From CAZIGM01 sp964538675 (GTDB lineage Bacteria > Bacillota > Bacilli > Tepidibacillales > Tepidibacillaceae): 13,226 nucleotides of DNA. Under the pieces are notes generated by a model. That model ran no database searches. It worked only from the letters and a program-made list of their open reading frames with translations, and had not been told where the DNA came from. Position numbers and translations under genes: made by a program. The DNA is taken from NCBI GenBank assembly GCA_964538675.1, contig CAZIGM010000046.1, positions 1 through 13,226 of the forward strand. The letters run 5' to 3'. Shown in pieces: positions 6,539 to 13,226 of this stretch; the first letter of the stretch is position 1; each line of letters starts with the position of its first letter.

Positions 6539-6739
6539 CTATCTAATTAATCTTTTTACCAAACGTGAACTGTTAACATATTTTAACAAATTCATTCTTC
6601 GCATAGAGTCCATTGTATTATACATAAATCTATTTAATGTACCCCGATTAACCATTCTTCTTGAAGATCTTCGCCAAAGTAGTCCTGCTATAGATGCAAC
6701 GACTCCACCAATAATTAATCCTCGTGACATTCGATTCAT
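6539..6739 (-). CDS. Small basic single-pass membrane peptide, unknown function
   Basis: 66 residues. The N-terminus has one hydrophobic glycine-rich segment (LIIGGVVASIAGLLW, about residues 8-22) followed by a strongly basic tail rich in Arg (WRRSSRRMVNR, then DSMRRMNLLKYVNSSRLVKRLIR). This suggests a membrane-anchored peptide with a cationic cytoplasmic tail, loosely like YtxH-type proteins, but I do not recognise a family. The ribosome binding site GGAGG is seven bases before the ATG. It begins 17 bases after the zinc-ribbon gene stop and is the last gene before a strong terminator, so it is the third member of a PRC-barrel/zinc-ribbon/basic-peptide transcript. That the gene is real rests on the good ribosome binding site, the tight spacing and the sensible topology. 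Confidence 0.72.
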   Translation of the reverse strand: MNRMSRGLIIGGVVASIAGLLWRRSSRRMVNRGTLNRFMYNTMDSMRRMNLLKYVNSSRLVKRLIR

Positions 6740-6756
6740 GATGTGTCCTCCTATTT

Positions 6757-6945
6757 TTAGATTTGTAATTCTTCTTCTGAGAATAAATCATCTAATGAAC
6801 TGAGGGTTCCGTCTTCCTCTACTTGATACACTGTAAAATGATCTTTTTCAATTGTCAATTCAATAAAACAATTCCAACAATAAAATTGATTGTTGGCTAT
6901 TTTGCCAATATCACGACTATGACAATTAGGGCACGTTAATAACAT
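6757..6945 (-). CDS. Zinc-ribbon mini-protein, unknown function
   Basis: 62 residues. CPNC at residues 5-8 and CWNC at 23-26 form a four-cysteine zinc knuckle pair, enough for one small zinc ribbon. An acidic C-terminal tail (VEEDGTLSSLDDLFSEEELQI) follows. Proteins of this kind often bind nucleic acid or a protein partner, but no specific role can be read. GGAGG lies six bases before the ATG. It lies 23 bases after the PRC-barrel gene and 17 before the basic peptide gene, so the three are almost certainly co-transcribed. Confidence 0.82.
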   Translation of the reverse strand: MLLTCPNCHSRDIGKIANNQFYCWNCFIELTIEKDHFTVYQVEEDGTLSSLDDLFSEEELQI

Positions 6946-6968
6946 CTTAATCCTCCTGCGGATGGATC

Positions 6969-7466
6969 CTATTCAAACATAACATCTTTAATATCGTTAT
7001 TGGAGACAATTATTGCATCTTCTCCAAAAATCATTTTTTTTGGAAGTTCAATAATTCTTCTTCCTTCTGTTATATCAGTTAGGAATCCATCTGAAACTTC
7101 ATACCCTATTATTTTTCCCACTTCTTCCATAAAATAAACATCTGTAATATATCCTAATTCTTGACCATTAGAAGTTACTAACGGAATGCTTTTACATGCC
7201 GATTTTCCATTATTATAAGAATAATATTGATTTTGTTGAACTGGAGCAAGATCTTCTACTGTATTAATGGTTACAGCATCGTCACCTATAAAGCCTACAT
7301 TGTCATAAGATAAAAAATTTATTTTATTAAAAAAATTCTGAGAGGAAACCGCAAAACCAATCAATTCACCAGATTGATTAAAATAAATATCCTCAATAAG
7401 ACCAACCTTTTTGCCTGAACTAATATCTAATACAGGTAAACCAAAAACATCTTGTATTTTTTTCAC
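6969..7466 (-). CDS. PRC-barrel domain protein, two domains (YrrD-like)
   Basis: 165 residues with two PRC-barrel units. The first spans about residues 5-75 (GLPVLDISSGKKVGLIEDIYF and GELIGFAVSS); the second spans about 90-160 (KSIPLVTSNGQELGYITDVYF and GKIIGYEVSDGF). PRC barrels are small beta-barrel folds found in RimM and in photosystem H subunits; YrrD of Bacillus has this two-unit layout and no known function. I take GTG at 7466-7464 as start, with GGAGG six bases upstream; two ATGs in between are out of frame and hit a stop at once. It heads a short transcript with the zinc-ribbon and basic-peptide genes. In related genomes yrrD-like genes also sit between cysteine desulfurase and alaS. 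Confidence 0.9.
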   Translation of the reverse strand: MKKIQDVFGLPVLDISSGKKVGLIEDIYFNQSGELIGFAVSSQNFFNKINFLSYDNVGFIGDDAVTINTVEDLAPVQQNQYYSYNNGKSACKSIPLVTSNGQELGYITDVYFMEEVGKIIGYEVSDGFLTDITEGRRIIELPKKMIFGEDAIIVSNNDIKDVMFE

Positions 7467-7495
7467 ATCATACCTCCCTTTTACGGGATACTGTT

Positions 7496-7525
7496 AGTAT
7501 ATGAAAACTTTTATTCCAGATACAA
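7496..7525 (-). promoter_or_regulatory. Candidate promoter for the PRC-barrel group
   Basis: TTGTAT (7525-7520) and TATACT (7501-7496, 5 of 6 to consensus) are 18 bases apart on the minus strand, 30 bases before the PRC-barrel start. The same spacer can fold a weak hairpin (TTTATCCAG with CTGG-A-ATAAA) that might end the cysteine desulfurase transcript. Confidence 0.5.
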
Positions 7526-7542
7526 AGATAAAGCTGGATAAA

Positions 7543-8703
7543 TCAGAAGTTATTTCCTTTAGTCTTTCTTGATTTTACAATATTTATTATCTCTTTTGTA
7601 GCCTTCTCTATCTCTTCATCTGTGTTATCTATTCCAAAGCTTATTCTAATTGATGAATTAGTAATCTCATCAGGCAAATTTAATGCTTTAATGACTCTTG
7701 AGACGTTTATCGAGCCTGATGCACATGCGGAGCCACCTGATACAGCAATACCTTTGGTATCTAAACTCATAATCATTGTATGACTATCAATACCCAAAAA
7801 ACTTAAATTAAGAATACTTGGTACGGTTTCTATAGAGTGTCCATTTATTACAAAAGAATTTTCTCCCAACTCTTTCTTCCACATTTTAATCATATAATTT
7901 TTAAGTCTCAATATTTTCTCTGTTTTTTTATCCCGGTTCTCTGTTAATATCCTGCAAGCTTCACCAAAACCAATTATGGCTGGAACATTCTCAGTACCAC
8001 CTCTTCTAGAACGCTCTTGTGTTCCCCCAATTAAAGGCGTAAGCTTAACTCCCTTTCGTATATATAAAGCTCCAACACCTTTGGGACCATTAATTTTGTG
8101 TGAAGAAATAGATAATAAATCTACTGGTAATTTAGATATATCCACATCCATGATTGGAAAAGCTTGCACAGCATCAGTATGAAAATATATCCCCTTACCT
8201 CTCAAGAAATATCCGATTTCGTCAATTGATTGTATAGTACCTACCTCATTATTTACATACATAATACTAACCAAAATTGTATTATCCCTTATAGAAGCTT
8301 TTAGTTCATCCATATTTATTTTGCCAGCATTATCTACAGAAAGATATGTAATTTCAAAGTCAAGATCTTTTAATAAATTAGTAGCCTCCATTATAGCTGA
8401 ATGTTCGATTTGTGAAACAATTAGATGATTTCCTTTATCTTTGTTAGCTAACGCCAATCCAACCACAGCTGAATAATCACTTTCTGTGCCTCCACTTGTA
8501 AAAACTATCCTTACAGGCTCTGTATGTAAAGCATTTGCAACGTTAATTCTTGCATCCTCAATTGGAATTCTCACTAATTGTCCTATTTTATGAATACTTG
8601 AAGGATTACCAAATAACTCCGTATAAAACGGAAGCATTTTTGCCAAAACATCCTTATTAACTGGTGTAGTAGCACTATTATCTAAATAAATTTGTTTAAT
8701 CAT
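7543..8703 (-). CDS. Cysteine desulfurase, NifS/IscS class
   Basis: 386 residues, typical for group I cysteine desulfurases, PLP enzymes that take sulfur from L-cysteine as a persulfide for Fe-S clusters or tRNA thiolation. Seen motifs: IYLDNSATTP at the start, SGGTESD near 70-76, the His101 of IEHSAI, HTDAVQ with Asp177, the PLP lysine 203 in SSHKINGPKG, and the persulfide cysteine 327 in SGGSACASGS on a long flexible loop. Its start codon overlaps the stop of the upstream membrane protein gene as ATGA, so the two are translationally coupled. No mnmA, nifU or Rrf2-type regulator gene follows or precedes it here, although these are frequent neighbours in Bacillota. It may therefore serve general sulfur supply rather than only tRNA thiolation; the choice between nifS, iscS and yrvO names is open. 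Confidence 0.96.
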   Translation of the reverse strand: MIKQIYLDNSATTPVNKDVLAKMLPFYTELFGNPSSIHKIGQLVRIPIEDARINVANALHTEPVRIVFTSGGTESDYSAVVGLALANKDKGNHLIVSQIEHSAIMEATNLLKDLDFEITYLSVDNAGKINMDELKASIRDNTILVSIMYVNNEVGTIQSIDEIGYFLRGKGIYFHTDAVQAFPIMDVDISKLPVDLLSISSHKINGPKGVGALYIRKGVKLTPLIGGTQERSRRGGTENVPAIIGFGEACRILTENRDKKTEKILRLKNYMIKMWKKELGENSFVINGHSIETVPSILNLSFLGIDSHTMIMSLDTKGIAVSGGSACASGSINVSRVIKALNLPDEITNSSIRISFGIDNTDEEIEKATKEIINIVKSRKTKGNNF

Positions 8704-9368
8704 AATACTTCCTCTTTTTCAATTTGATTCAATTTACTATTAGAAGAGATTTTTTTAACATGTATGAATAATGGAGTAAGTACTTTTCCCCACCAATCTA
8801 ATGAATAATGAATTATTGGACCAATTAAGATTGCTGTTATGACGGTACCAATAAATACTGGACCACCCAAGAACCAGCCTATTATTAGTACTAAAAGCTC
8901 CATTGTTGTTTTAACCTTTTTAACACTCCACCCATACTTTTTTGTTAATGCTATCATTAGACTATCTCTAGGACCAGGACCCAAACTAGCTGTAATATAT
9001 AGTCCAGCTCCCACACCCATAATTATTAACCCTACAAATAAAAACATATATTGATAAACTATATTATCCATTTGTGGCATTACATATAAAAAGAAATCAA
9101 TAAAAAATCCAATAAAAATCATATTTAATACAGTACCAATAGAAATAATATTCTTATTTATTAACAAGGTAATAAATATGATAAATAGCCCAACTATTTG
9201 AGACCATGTTCCAACAGTAAGACCAAATGTTTTATTTAAACCAATATGAAGTACATCCCATGCTGAAACTCCTAAATCTGCTTTAATAATCATCACTACT
9301 CCTAAACTTAAAACAAATATTCCAACAAAGAATATACACAATCTAATTGCAAATTCAATTTTCGTCAT
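8700..9368 (-). CDS. YczE-like integral membrane protein
   Basis: 222 residues, about five membrane segments: 7-29, 48-68, 76-95, 104-125 and 150-185. The repeated pattern LGVSAWDVLHIGLNKTFGLTVG (residues about 32-53) and LGPGPRDSLMIALTKKYGWS (about 128-147) marks the YczE/YyaS family, distantly related to YitT. The biochemical function is unknown. The ATG has no good ribosome binding site: the nearest one, AGAGG, is 20 bases away and no in-frame ATG, GTG or TTG lies closer. The gene starts 38 bases after rarA and ends in a 4 base overlap with the cysteine desulfurase start. In Bacillus subtilis yczE lies next to the cystine transporter genes tcyCBA, which makes a link to sulfur metabolism worth considering, but that is inference. 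Confidence 0.85.
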   Translation of the reverse strand: MTKIEFAIRLCIFFVGIFVLSLGVVMIIKADLGVSAWDVLHIGLNKTFGLTVGTWSQIVGLFIIFITLLINKNIISIGTVLNMIFIGFFIDFFLYVMPQMDNIVYQYMFLFVGLIIMGVGAGLYITASLGPGPRDSLMIALTKKYGWSVKKVKTTMELLVLIIGWFLGGPVFIGTVITAILIGPIIHYSLDWWGKVLTPLFIHVKKISSNSKLNQIEKEEVL

Positions 9369-9406
9369 TTTAAATATTAATATTTTATCCTCTGTACCCA
9401 GTTTAA

Positions 9407-10696
9407 TTACCTTCTTCTTTGTTGTAACTTTAATTCCATTCCTTGATCACTTGGTTCATAATATTTTTTGCCTGTTAATCCGTCTGGCATATGCTCTTGT
9501 TTAACATAATGATTTGGATAATCATGAGGGTATTTATATCCTTTCCCATGCCCAAGCTGTTTGGCACCCTTATAACTATTATCTCGTAAATGCTTAGGCA
9601 CTTCGCCAAGCATTCCAGCTCTTATATCTGCTAAAGCTCCCTCTATTGCCTTTTTAACTGAATTAGACTTCGGACTTTCGCATAAGTATATGACACATTG
9701 AGCAATATTAAATCGAGCTTCAGGTAATCCTACTGTCTGTACTGCATGGAATGTAGCAATCGACTGTTCTAAAGCTGTCGGATTTGCCATTCCAATATCT
9801 TCTGATGCATGTACAATTAATCTTCTAATAATTACTTTTGGATCCTCTCCTGCTTCTAACATTCTAGCTAGCCAATATATTGCTGCATCAGTTTTACTTC
9901 CTCTAACTGATTTTATTAATGCACTCATCATATCATAGCGTTGGTCACCAGTATCATATCTCATTGCTGGTTGCTGAATAGATTCTTCTGCAATCTCTTT
10001 TGTAATGACAAGTTTACCATTACTATCTGATTCTGTCGTTGTAACAGCTAATTCTAAAGCATTTAAAGCCTTTCTCAAATCACCATTAGCTGATGAGATA
10101 ATATGATCTAGAGACTCGTCATTAATCTCTATATTGTAATGTCCTAAGCCTCTTTCTTTATTATTTATCGCACTGATAATTGATTCTTTTATTTCTTCAT
10201 CGGTTAACGGCTCTAGTCTAAATATTTGGCTTCTTGATAACAATGCAGAATTTACTTCAAAAAAAGGGTTTTCAGTTGTAGCGCCAATTAATATTATCTC
10301 TCCCTTTTCTACAGACGGAAGTAATGCATCTTGTTGGGCTTTGTTAAAACGATGAATTTCATCTAAAAAAAGAATTGTTTTTCTACTATAAAGCTTTAAA
10401 TCTTCTTTAGCCTTGGTAATTATTTCTCTAACTTCCTTAACACCAGTGCTAACGGCATTAAGCTGTATGAAATTGCTGCTCGTTATTTGACTAATTACAT
10501 AAGCTAAACTCGTTTTGCCAGTTCCAGATGGACCGTAAAGAATAATGGAAGCCAATTGATCAGCTTCTATAGCTCTTCTAAGTAATTTTCCTTCGCCAAA
10601 AATATGCTTTTGACCAATAAACTCATTAATATTACTCGGTCTCAACCGATCAGCTAAAGGAGCATAATTATCTATATTTTTCGAAAACAGATCCAT
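9407..10696 (-). CDS. rarA: Replication-associated recombination protein RarA (MgsA), AAA+ ATPase
   Basis: 429 residues, full length. RarA is a AAA+ ATPase related to clamp loader subunits and eukaryotic WRNIP1/Mgs1, acting at stalled replication forks with SSB. Walker A is GPSGTGKT (residues 55-62), Walker B is FLDEIHRF (Asp112, Glu113), sensor 1 lies in LIGATTENPFFEVNSALLSR, and DLRKALNALE near 205 is sensor 2. The C-terminal tetramerisation part has the family signatures GSKTDAAIYWLARMLEAGEDP and ASEDIGMANP, and ends with KGYKYPHDYPNHYV. It starts with ATG 18 bases after the threonine aldolase stop, in the same transcript. In Bacillus the equivalent yrvN also lies close to a cysteine desulfurase gene, with a regulator between them; here the regulator place is taken by a yczE-like gene. 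Confidence 0.97.
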   Translation of the reverse strand: MDLFSKNIDNYAPLADRLRPSNINEFIGQKHIFGEGKLLRRAIEADQLASIILYGPSGTGKTSLAYVISQITSSNFIQLNAVSTGVKEVREIITKAKEDLKLYSRKTILFLDEIHRFNKAQQDALLPSVEKGEIILIGATTENPFFEVNSALLSRSQIFRLEPLTDEEIKESIISAINNKERGLGHYNIEINDESLDHIISSANGDLRKALNALELAVTTTESDSNGKLVITKEIAEESIQQPAMRYDTGDQRYDMMSALIKSVRGSKTDAAIYWLARMLEAGEDPKVIIRRLIVHASEDIGMANPTALEQSIATFHAVQTVGLPEARFNIAQCVIYLCESPKSNSVKKAIEGALADIRAGMLGEVPKHLRDNSYKGAKQLGHGKGYKYPHDYPNHYVKQEHMPDGLTGKKYYEPSDQGMELKLQQRRR

Positions 10697-10714
10697 ATTT
10701 ACACTACCTTATAC

Positions 10715-11746
10715 TTAATTTATTTTCTTAACAAGTTCACGAGTTTTCTCTATTGTAAATTCTATATTACTTTCTGTTATTTCACGATGTGTAGTTAAGC
10801 GGACCAAATACTCACCAAACTCACTTGTTAAAATGTTTTCTTGATTTAATAAAGACACAAACTTACTTGCATTTATTCCTAAAGATTCTATATCGATGAT
10901 TACAATATTTGTATGTACTTTATTTATATCTACATTAATACCGTCAATCTCATCTAAACCGATAGCAAGTTGTTTTGCTAATTTGTGATCATCGGCTAGC
11001 CTGTCAACCATCTTTGTTAAGGAAATAATTCCCGGTGCTGCAATTATTCCTGCTTGCCTCATGCCACCACCTAGCCGTTTACGCCACTTTCTTGCTTTAT
11101 TAATCCATTCATTTGAGCCAACCAATAATGAACCTACAGGGGCACTTAGACCTTTTGATAAACATAATTGAATTGTATCAGTATATTGTGCGATTTCCTT
11201 TACATCTACACCAAGTGCAACTGCTGCATTAAATATTCTTGCTCCATCTAAATGAATAGATATATTTTTTCTATCCAAATTACATACTTCTTTCATATAT
11301 TCTAAAGGTAATACAACTCCACCACCCCGATTATGTGTGTTTTCCAAACAAATCAGAGAAGTTTTTGGTAGATGAATATTTTCTCCCCTTATTGCTTTAG
11401 CAATTTCATCAACAGGCATCTGCCCACTATCACCTTTAATTGTTCTTGTCTGAACTCCTGCTAAAGCCGCAACAGCTCCTGCCTCATAATAAAAAATATG
11501 CGATTCGGCCTCTAATATTATCTCATCACCTGGCTGAGTATGAGATAATACAGCTATTTGGTTTCCTTGAGTTCCACTAGTAACAAAAAGGGCAGCCTCT
11601 TTTCCTAACATATTTGCTGCTAGTTCCTCTAGCTTGTTAACCGTTGGATCTTCGCCATAAACATCATCACCTACTTCAGCATTAAACATAGCCTCTCTCA
11701 TTTCTTCTGTAGGTTTTGTTACTGTATCACTTCTTAAATCAATCAT
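10715..11746 (-). CDS. ltaE: Low-specificity L-threonine aldolase
   Basis: 343 residues. A PLP enzyme of fold type I that splits L-threonine or L-allo-threonine into glycine and acetaldehyde. I place the start at ATG 11746-11744, giving MIDLRSDTVTKPT, the standard family N-terminus, with GGAG eight bases upstream; an in-frame GTG nine bases earlier overlaps this site. Motifs: GDDVYGEDPTVNKLE near 26, SGTQGNQIA near 57, the stacking His83 in ESHIFYYEAGA, HLDGARIFNAAVALG with Asp167, and the PLP lysine 198 in LCLSKGLSAPVGSLLVG. It lies between the nucleotidase gene and rarA with short gaps, so it is probably part of one transcript, although no functional tie is evident. Confidence 0.95.
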   Translation of the reverse strand: MIDLRSDTVTKPTEEMREAMFNAEVGDDVYGEDPTVNKLEELAANMLGKEAALFVTSGTQGNQIAVLSHTQPGDEIILEAESHIFYYEAGAVAALAGVQTRTIKGDSGQMPVDEIAKAIRGENIHLPKTSLICLENTHNRGGGVVLPLEYMKEVCNLDRKNISIHLDGARIFNAAVALGVDVKEIAQYTDTIQLCLSKGLSAPVGSLLVGSNEWINKARKWRKRLGGGMRQAGIIAAPGIISLTKMVDRLADDHKLAKQLAIGLDEIDGINVDINKVHTNIVIIDIESLGINASKFVSLLNQENILTSEFGEYLVRLTTHREITESNIEFTIEKTRELVKKIN

Positions 11747-11800
11747 CTTCTCCACTCCACTTCAGTAAAATTAGTTGTTTCTATATTTTTCTTGGATATT

Positions 11801-12382
11801 TTAATAACTATTTAATTTCTTTTCGTACATACGAATATATTTAATGCCTTCAAGCCAATCTCTTATTCGCGGAATATCATTAGATAATACACGGTTATAT
11901 GGACAATCAACGATAACTGTTGGTATTCCATTTTCAATTAGATTATTTATATGTTTAGGGTCATCTTCAAAAAACAACTCGATTTCATTAGCTAATGCAA
12001 CTTTACTTTTATTTTGGGAACTCATAAATAAATTATTTTTATTAAGCGGAAACTTATGTTTTTTTAACCAATCCTCAGTAACCTCTCTGATTCTCTTAAA
12101 TCCAGGTCTTGCAGTTATATAAAATATTTCATGCCCTTCCTTATCTAATTGTTGTAACGACTCAGATGAATGCTCTAATGGTACTCCAATAGTATATATC
12201 TTTGCTTCTAGTCTTCTCCACATCTTGCGACCCTCTTCACTTGTTAACCCAAAAGGCTCATCGAGAAAATAAGTTGTTACTTCATTCTCTTTTACATTCA
12301 TATTTAGTTCCTCGTTATATATTTTAATTGCAGCCCTATGCGTATATTTAATTGTCCCATCAATATCAATACCTAATCTCAT
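11801..12382 (-). CDS. HAD-type 5'(3')-deoxyribonucleotidase-like protein
   Basis: 193 residues with a haloacid dehalogenase fold of the NT5C type (YqfW-like putative nucleotidase). Motif I is GIDIDGTI with Asp6 as nucleophile and Asp8 as acid/base; motif II is FYITARPG with Thr90; lysines in QNKSKVALA near 123-131 provide motif III; motif IV is FFEDDPKH with Asp140 and Asp141. All catalytic residues are present. The usual activity is dephosphorylation of nucleoside monophosphates, but the substrate of this branch is not established. The ATG has AAGGAG nine bases upstream. It is the first gene of the run with ltaE, rarA, yczE-like and cysteine desulfurase genes. No clear promoter is seen in front of it. 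Confidence 0.88.
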   Translation of the reverse strand: MRLGIDIDGTIKYTHRAAIKIYNEELNMNVKENEVTTYFLDEPFGLTSEEGRKMWRRLEAKIYTIGVPLEHSSESLQQLDKEGHEIFYITARPGFKRIREVTEDWLKKHKFPLNKNNLFMSSQNKSKVALANEIELFFEDDPKHINNLIENGIPTVIVDCPYNRVLSNDIPRIRDWLEGIKYIRMYEKKLNSY

Positions 12383-12412
12383 TATAACTACTCCTTAAAA
12401 CTAAAATATTTA

Positions 12413-12449
12413 AAGCCGAACTTATATCGTGTTCTTTACGATATGGCTT
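12413..12449. repeat. Stem with one-sided bulge in the lctP-nucleotidase spacer
   Basis: AAGCC (12413-12417) pairs with GGCTT (12445-12449), and ATATCGT (12424-12430) with ACGATAT (12438-12444), leaving a 6 base bulge on one side only and a 7 base loop. A competing pairing joins GAAC (12418-12421) with GTTC (12431-12434). No T run follows on either strand, so this is not a simple terminator. Its shape suits a structured leader ahead of the nucleotidase gene or one end of an IS200/IS605-type element. Confidence 0.5.
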
Positions 12450-12466
12450 ATCCTAAATTCATTTTT

Positions 12467-12486
12467 CCCACTTAAAGAAGTGGGGG
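12467..12486. repeat. Compact hairpin, possible IS200/IS605-type end
   Basis: CCCACTT (12467-12473) and AAGTGGG (12478-12484) form a perfect 7 bp stem with the tetraloop AAAG, followed by more G. Neither strand has a following T run. Hairpins of nearly this sequence are common at the right end of IS200/IS605 (tnpB) elements in low-GC Bacillota, from memory. Together with the hairpin 17 bases away it may be a remnant or miniature derivative. No transposase gene is present in the window. Confidence 0.4.
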
Positions 12487-12530
12487 TCTTATCATATCTG
12501 GATAAATTACATCTTACTTCATTTTATCAA

Positions 12531-12551
12531 ATTTAAAAACACTTTTAGTGT
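12531..12551 (-). terminator. Small intrinsic terminator after the lactate permease gene
   Basis: ACACT (12539-12543) and AGTGT (12547-12551) form a 5 bp stem with a 3 base loop, and TTTTTAAAT follows on the minus strand. The stem is short but the position, about 50 bases after the permease stop codon, fits a terminator. Confidence 0.5.
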
Positions 12552-12599
12552 ATTAATTTAATATTATCAATAAAATCTGAACAAGACATCTAATCATAT

Positions 12600-13226
12600 C
12601 TAGATTAGAATAGAAGTAACAATTCCAATCAGTAAGCCATATATTAACGCTGGTCCCAAAGTTTTACGAATAATATCACCTTCCAATCCTACTAACCCTA
12701 CTACAGCCGATGCAGCGACAACGTTATGAACACAAATCATATTTCCAGCGGCACTTCCTATAACTTGTTCAGCTAATATATACTTGGTGTCAAGCCCAGT
12801 CTGTAAAGCGACTTCATATTGAATTGGGGAAAAGGTTAAAGTAGATACCGTAGCACTTCCAGTAATAAATGCACCTAATTCACCAAGATACGGACTAACA
12901 TATACCCACATTTCGCCAAAAGTATCTACTAATTTACTGGCAAGATATTGAGGCATACTTACATAATCATTAATATTTATACCTGAGTTTGAAAAAACTT
13001 GGACCAAAACCAAGGTTGGTACTAATGCTAACGCAGAAGCATATACAGTTCCAAAAGACTCCTTTGATGCATAAGTAAACACATTTATTGGACGACGTTG
13101 AATTATTACAGATAAAATTGCAGCTATTACAAGTACAGAGCCAGGAGAGTATAAAACCTGCCAAGTAGAAGTAATTCCTTCGATTCCCAAAATATTATCC
13201 CAGCTCAAATCTACATATTTTTGCGT
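12600..13226 (-). CDS. lctP: L-lactate permease (LctP/LldP family), C-terminal part, cut by window edge
   Basis: About 208 residues of the C-terminal part of a protein that is normally about 550 residues; the frame runs open to the right edge, so the first codon seen is internal. The family imports L-lactate or glycolate with protons across the cytoplasmic membrane. Clear family signatures: WDNILGIEG followed by WQVLYSPG near the edge, GELGAFITGSATVSTLTF in the middle, and GSAAGNMICVHNVVAASAV followed by GDIIRKTLGPALIYGLLIG near the end. At least four hydrophobic stretches are visible, including the last one at the very C-terminus. The TAG stop at 12602-12600 is followed by a small terminator. 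No lactate dehydrogenase or lactate utilisation genes are in the window, so its pathway context is not shown. Confidence 0.93.
   Translation of the reverse strand, partial: TQKYVDLSWDNILGIEGITSTWQVLYSPGSVLVIAAILSVIIQRRPINVFTYASKESFGTVYASALALVPTLVLVQVFSNSGININDYVSMPQYLASKLVDTFGEMWVYVSPYLGELGAFITGSATVSTLTFSPIQYEVALQTGLDTKYILAEQVIGSAAGNMICVHNVVAASAVVGLVGLEGDIIRKTLGPALIYGLLIGIVTSILI

Noticed and set aside
12413..12449. Pseudoknotted riboswitch-like fold formed by GAAC and GTTC
   Set aside because: The loop that would have to cross the 7 bp helix is only two bases, too short; the pairing is better read as a competing hairpin.
12970..13164. 64-codon minus-strand frame inside the lactate permease gene
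   Set aside because: Out of frame with the well-conserved permease, and its product is Cys/Asn/Ser-rich without any family resemblance.

Overview
This window is AT-rich DNA from a low-GC Gram-positive bacterium (Bacillota). The evidence is the conserved block alaS, ireB (UPF0297), ruvX, DUF1292 and mltG, with a YrrI-type AI-2E transporter, a PRC-barrel protein, a cysteine desulfurase and rarA beside it, as seen in many Bacilli and Clostridia. I cannot place it to genus. Every gene I support lies on the minus strand, so transcription runs from high to low coordinates.

In transcription order: the C-terminal part of an L-lactate permease (13226-12600) ends at a small terminator. A 217 bp spacer (12383-12599) follows, holding two hairpins that may be a mobile-element scar. 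Next comes a tight run: a HAD-type nucleotidase, low-specificity threonine aldolase, rarA, a YczE-like membrane protein, and a cysteine desulfurase whose start codon overlaps the yczE stop. After a short gap with a candidate promoter come a PRC-barrel protein, a zinc-ribbon mini-protein and a 66-residue basic membrane peptide, closed by a strong terminator. The AI-2E family transporter follows, behind a palindrome that sits in a possible promoter. Then a promoter with perfect consensus boxes leads through a leader containing an intrinsic terminator into alaS, ireB, ruvX and two tandem DUF1292 genes. Last comes mltG, which runs off the left edge.

The main non-coding stretch, 654-1038, lies between the second DUF1292 gene and mltG. 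It holds a degenerate REP-like hairpin and then a strongly structured RNA of about 250 nt (about 970 to 718) ending in a good intrinsic terminator. Two long helices, G-U pairs that favour the minus strand, and two look-alike internal sequence blocks mark it as a real structured RNA. I could not assign it to a class (6S-like or raiA-like are the alternatives to test). It is the most interesting object in the window.

Functionally the window is mostly housekeeping: tRNA charging (AlaS), pre-rRNA or recombination nuclease (RuvX), cell-wall regulation and synthesis (IreB, MltG), replication-fork maintenance (RarA), sulfur mobilisation (cysteine desulfurase), amino-acid and nucleotide metabolism, and lactate transport.
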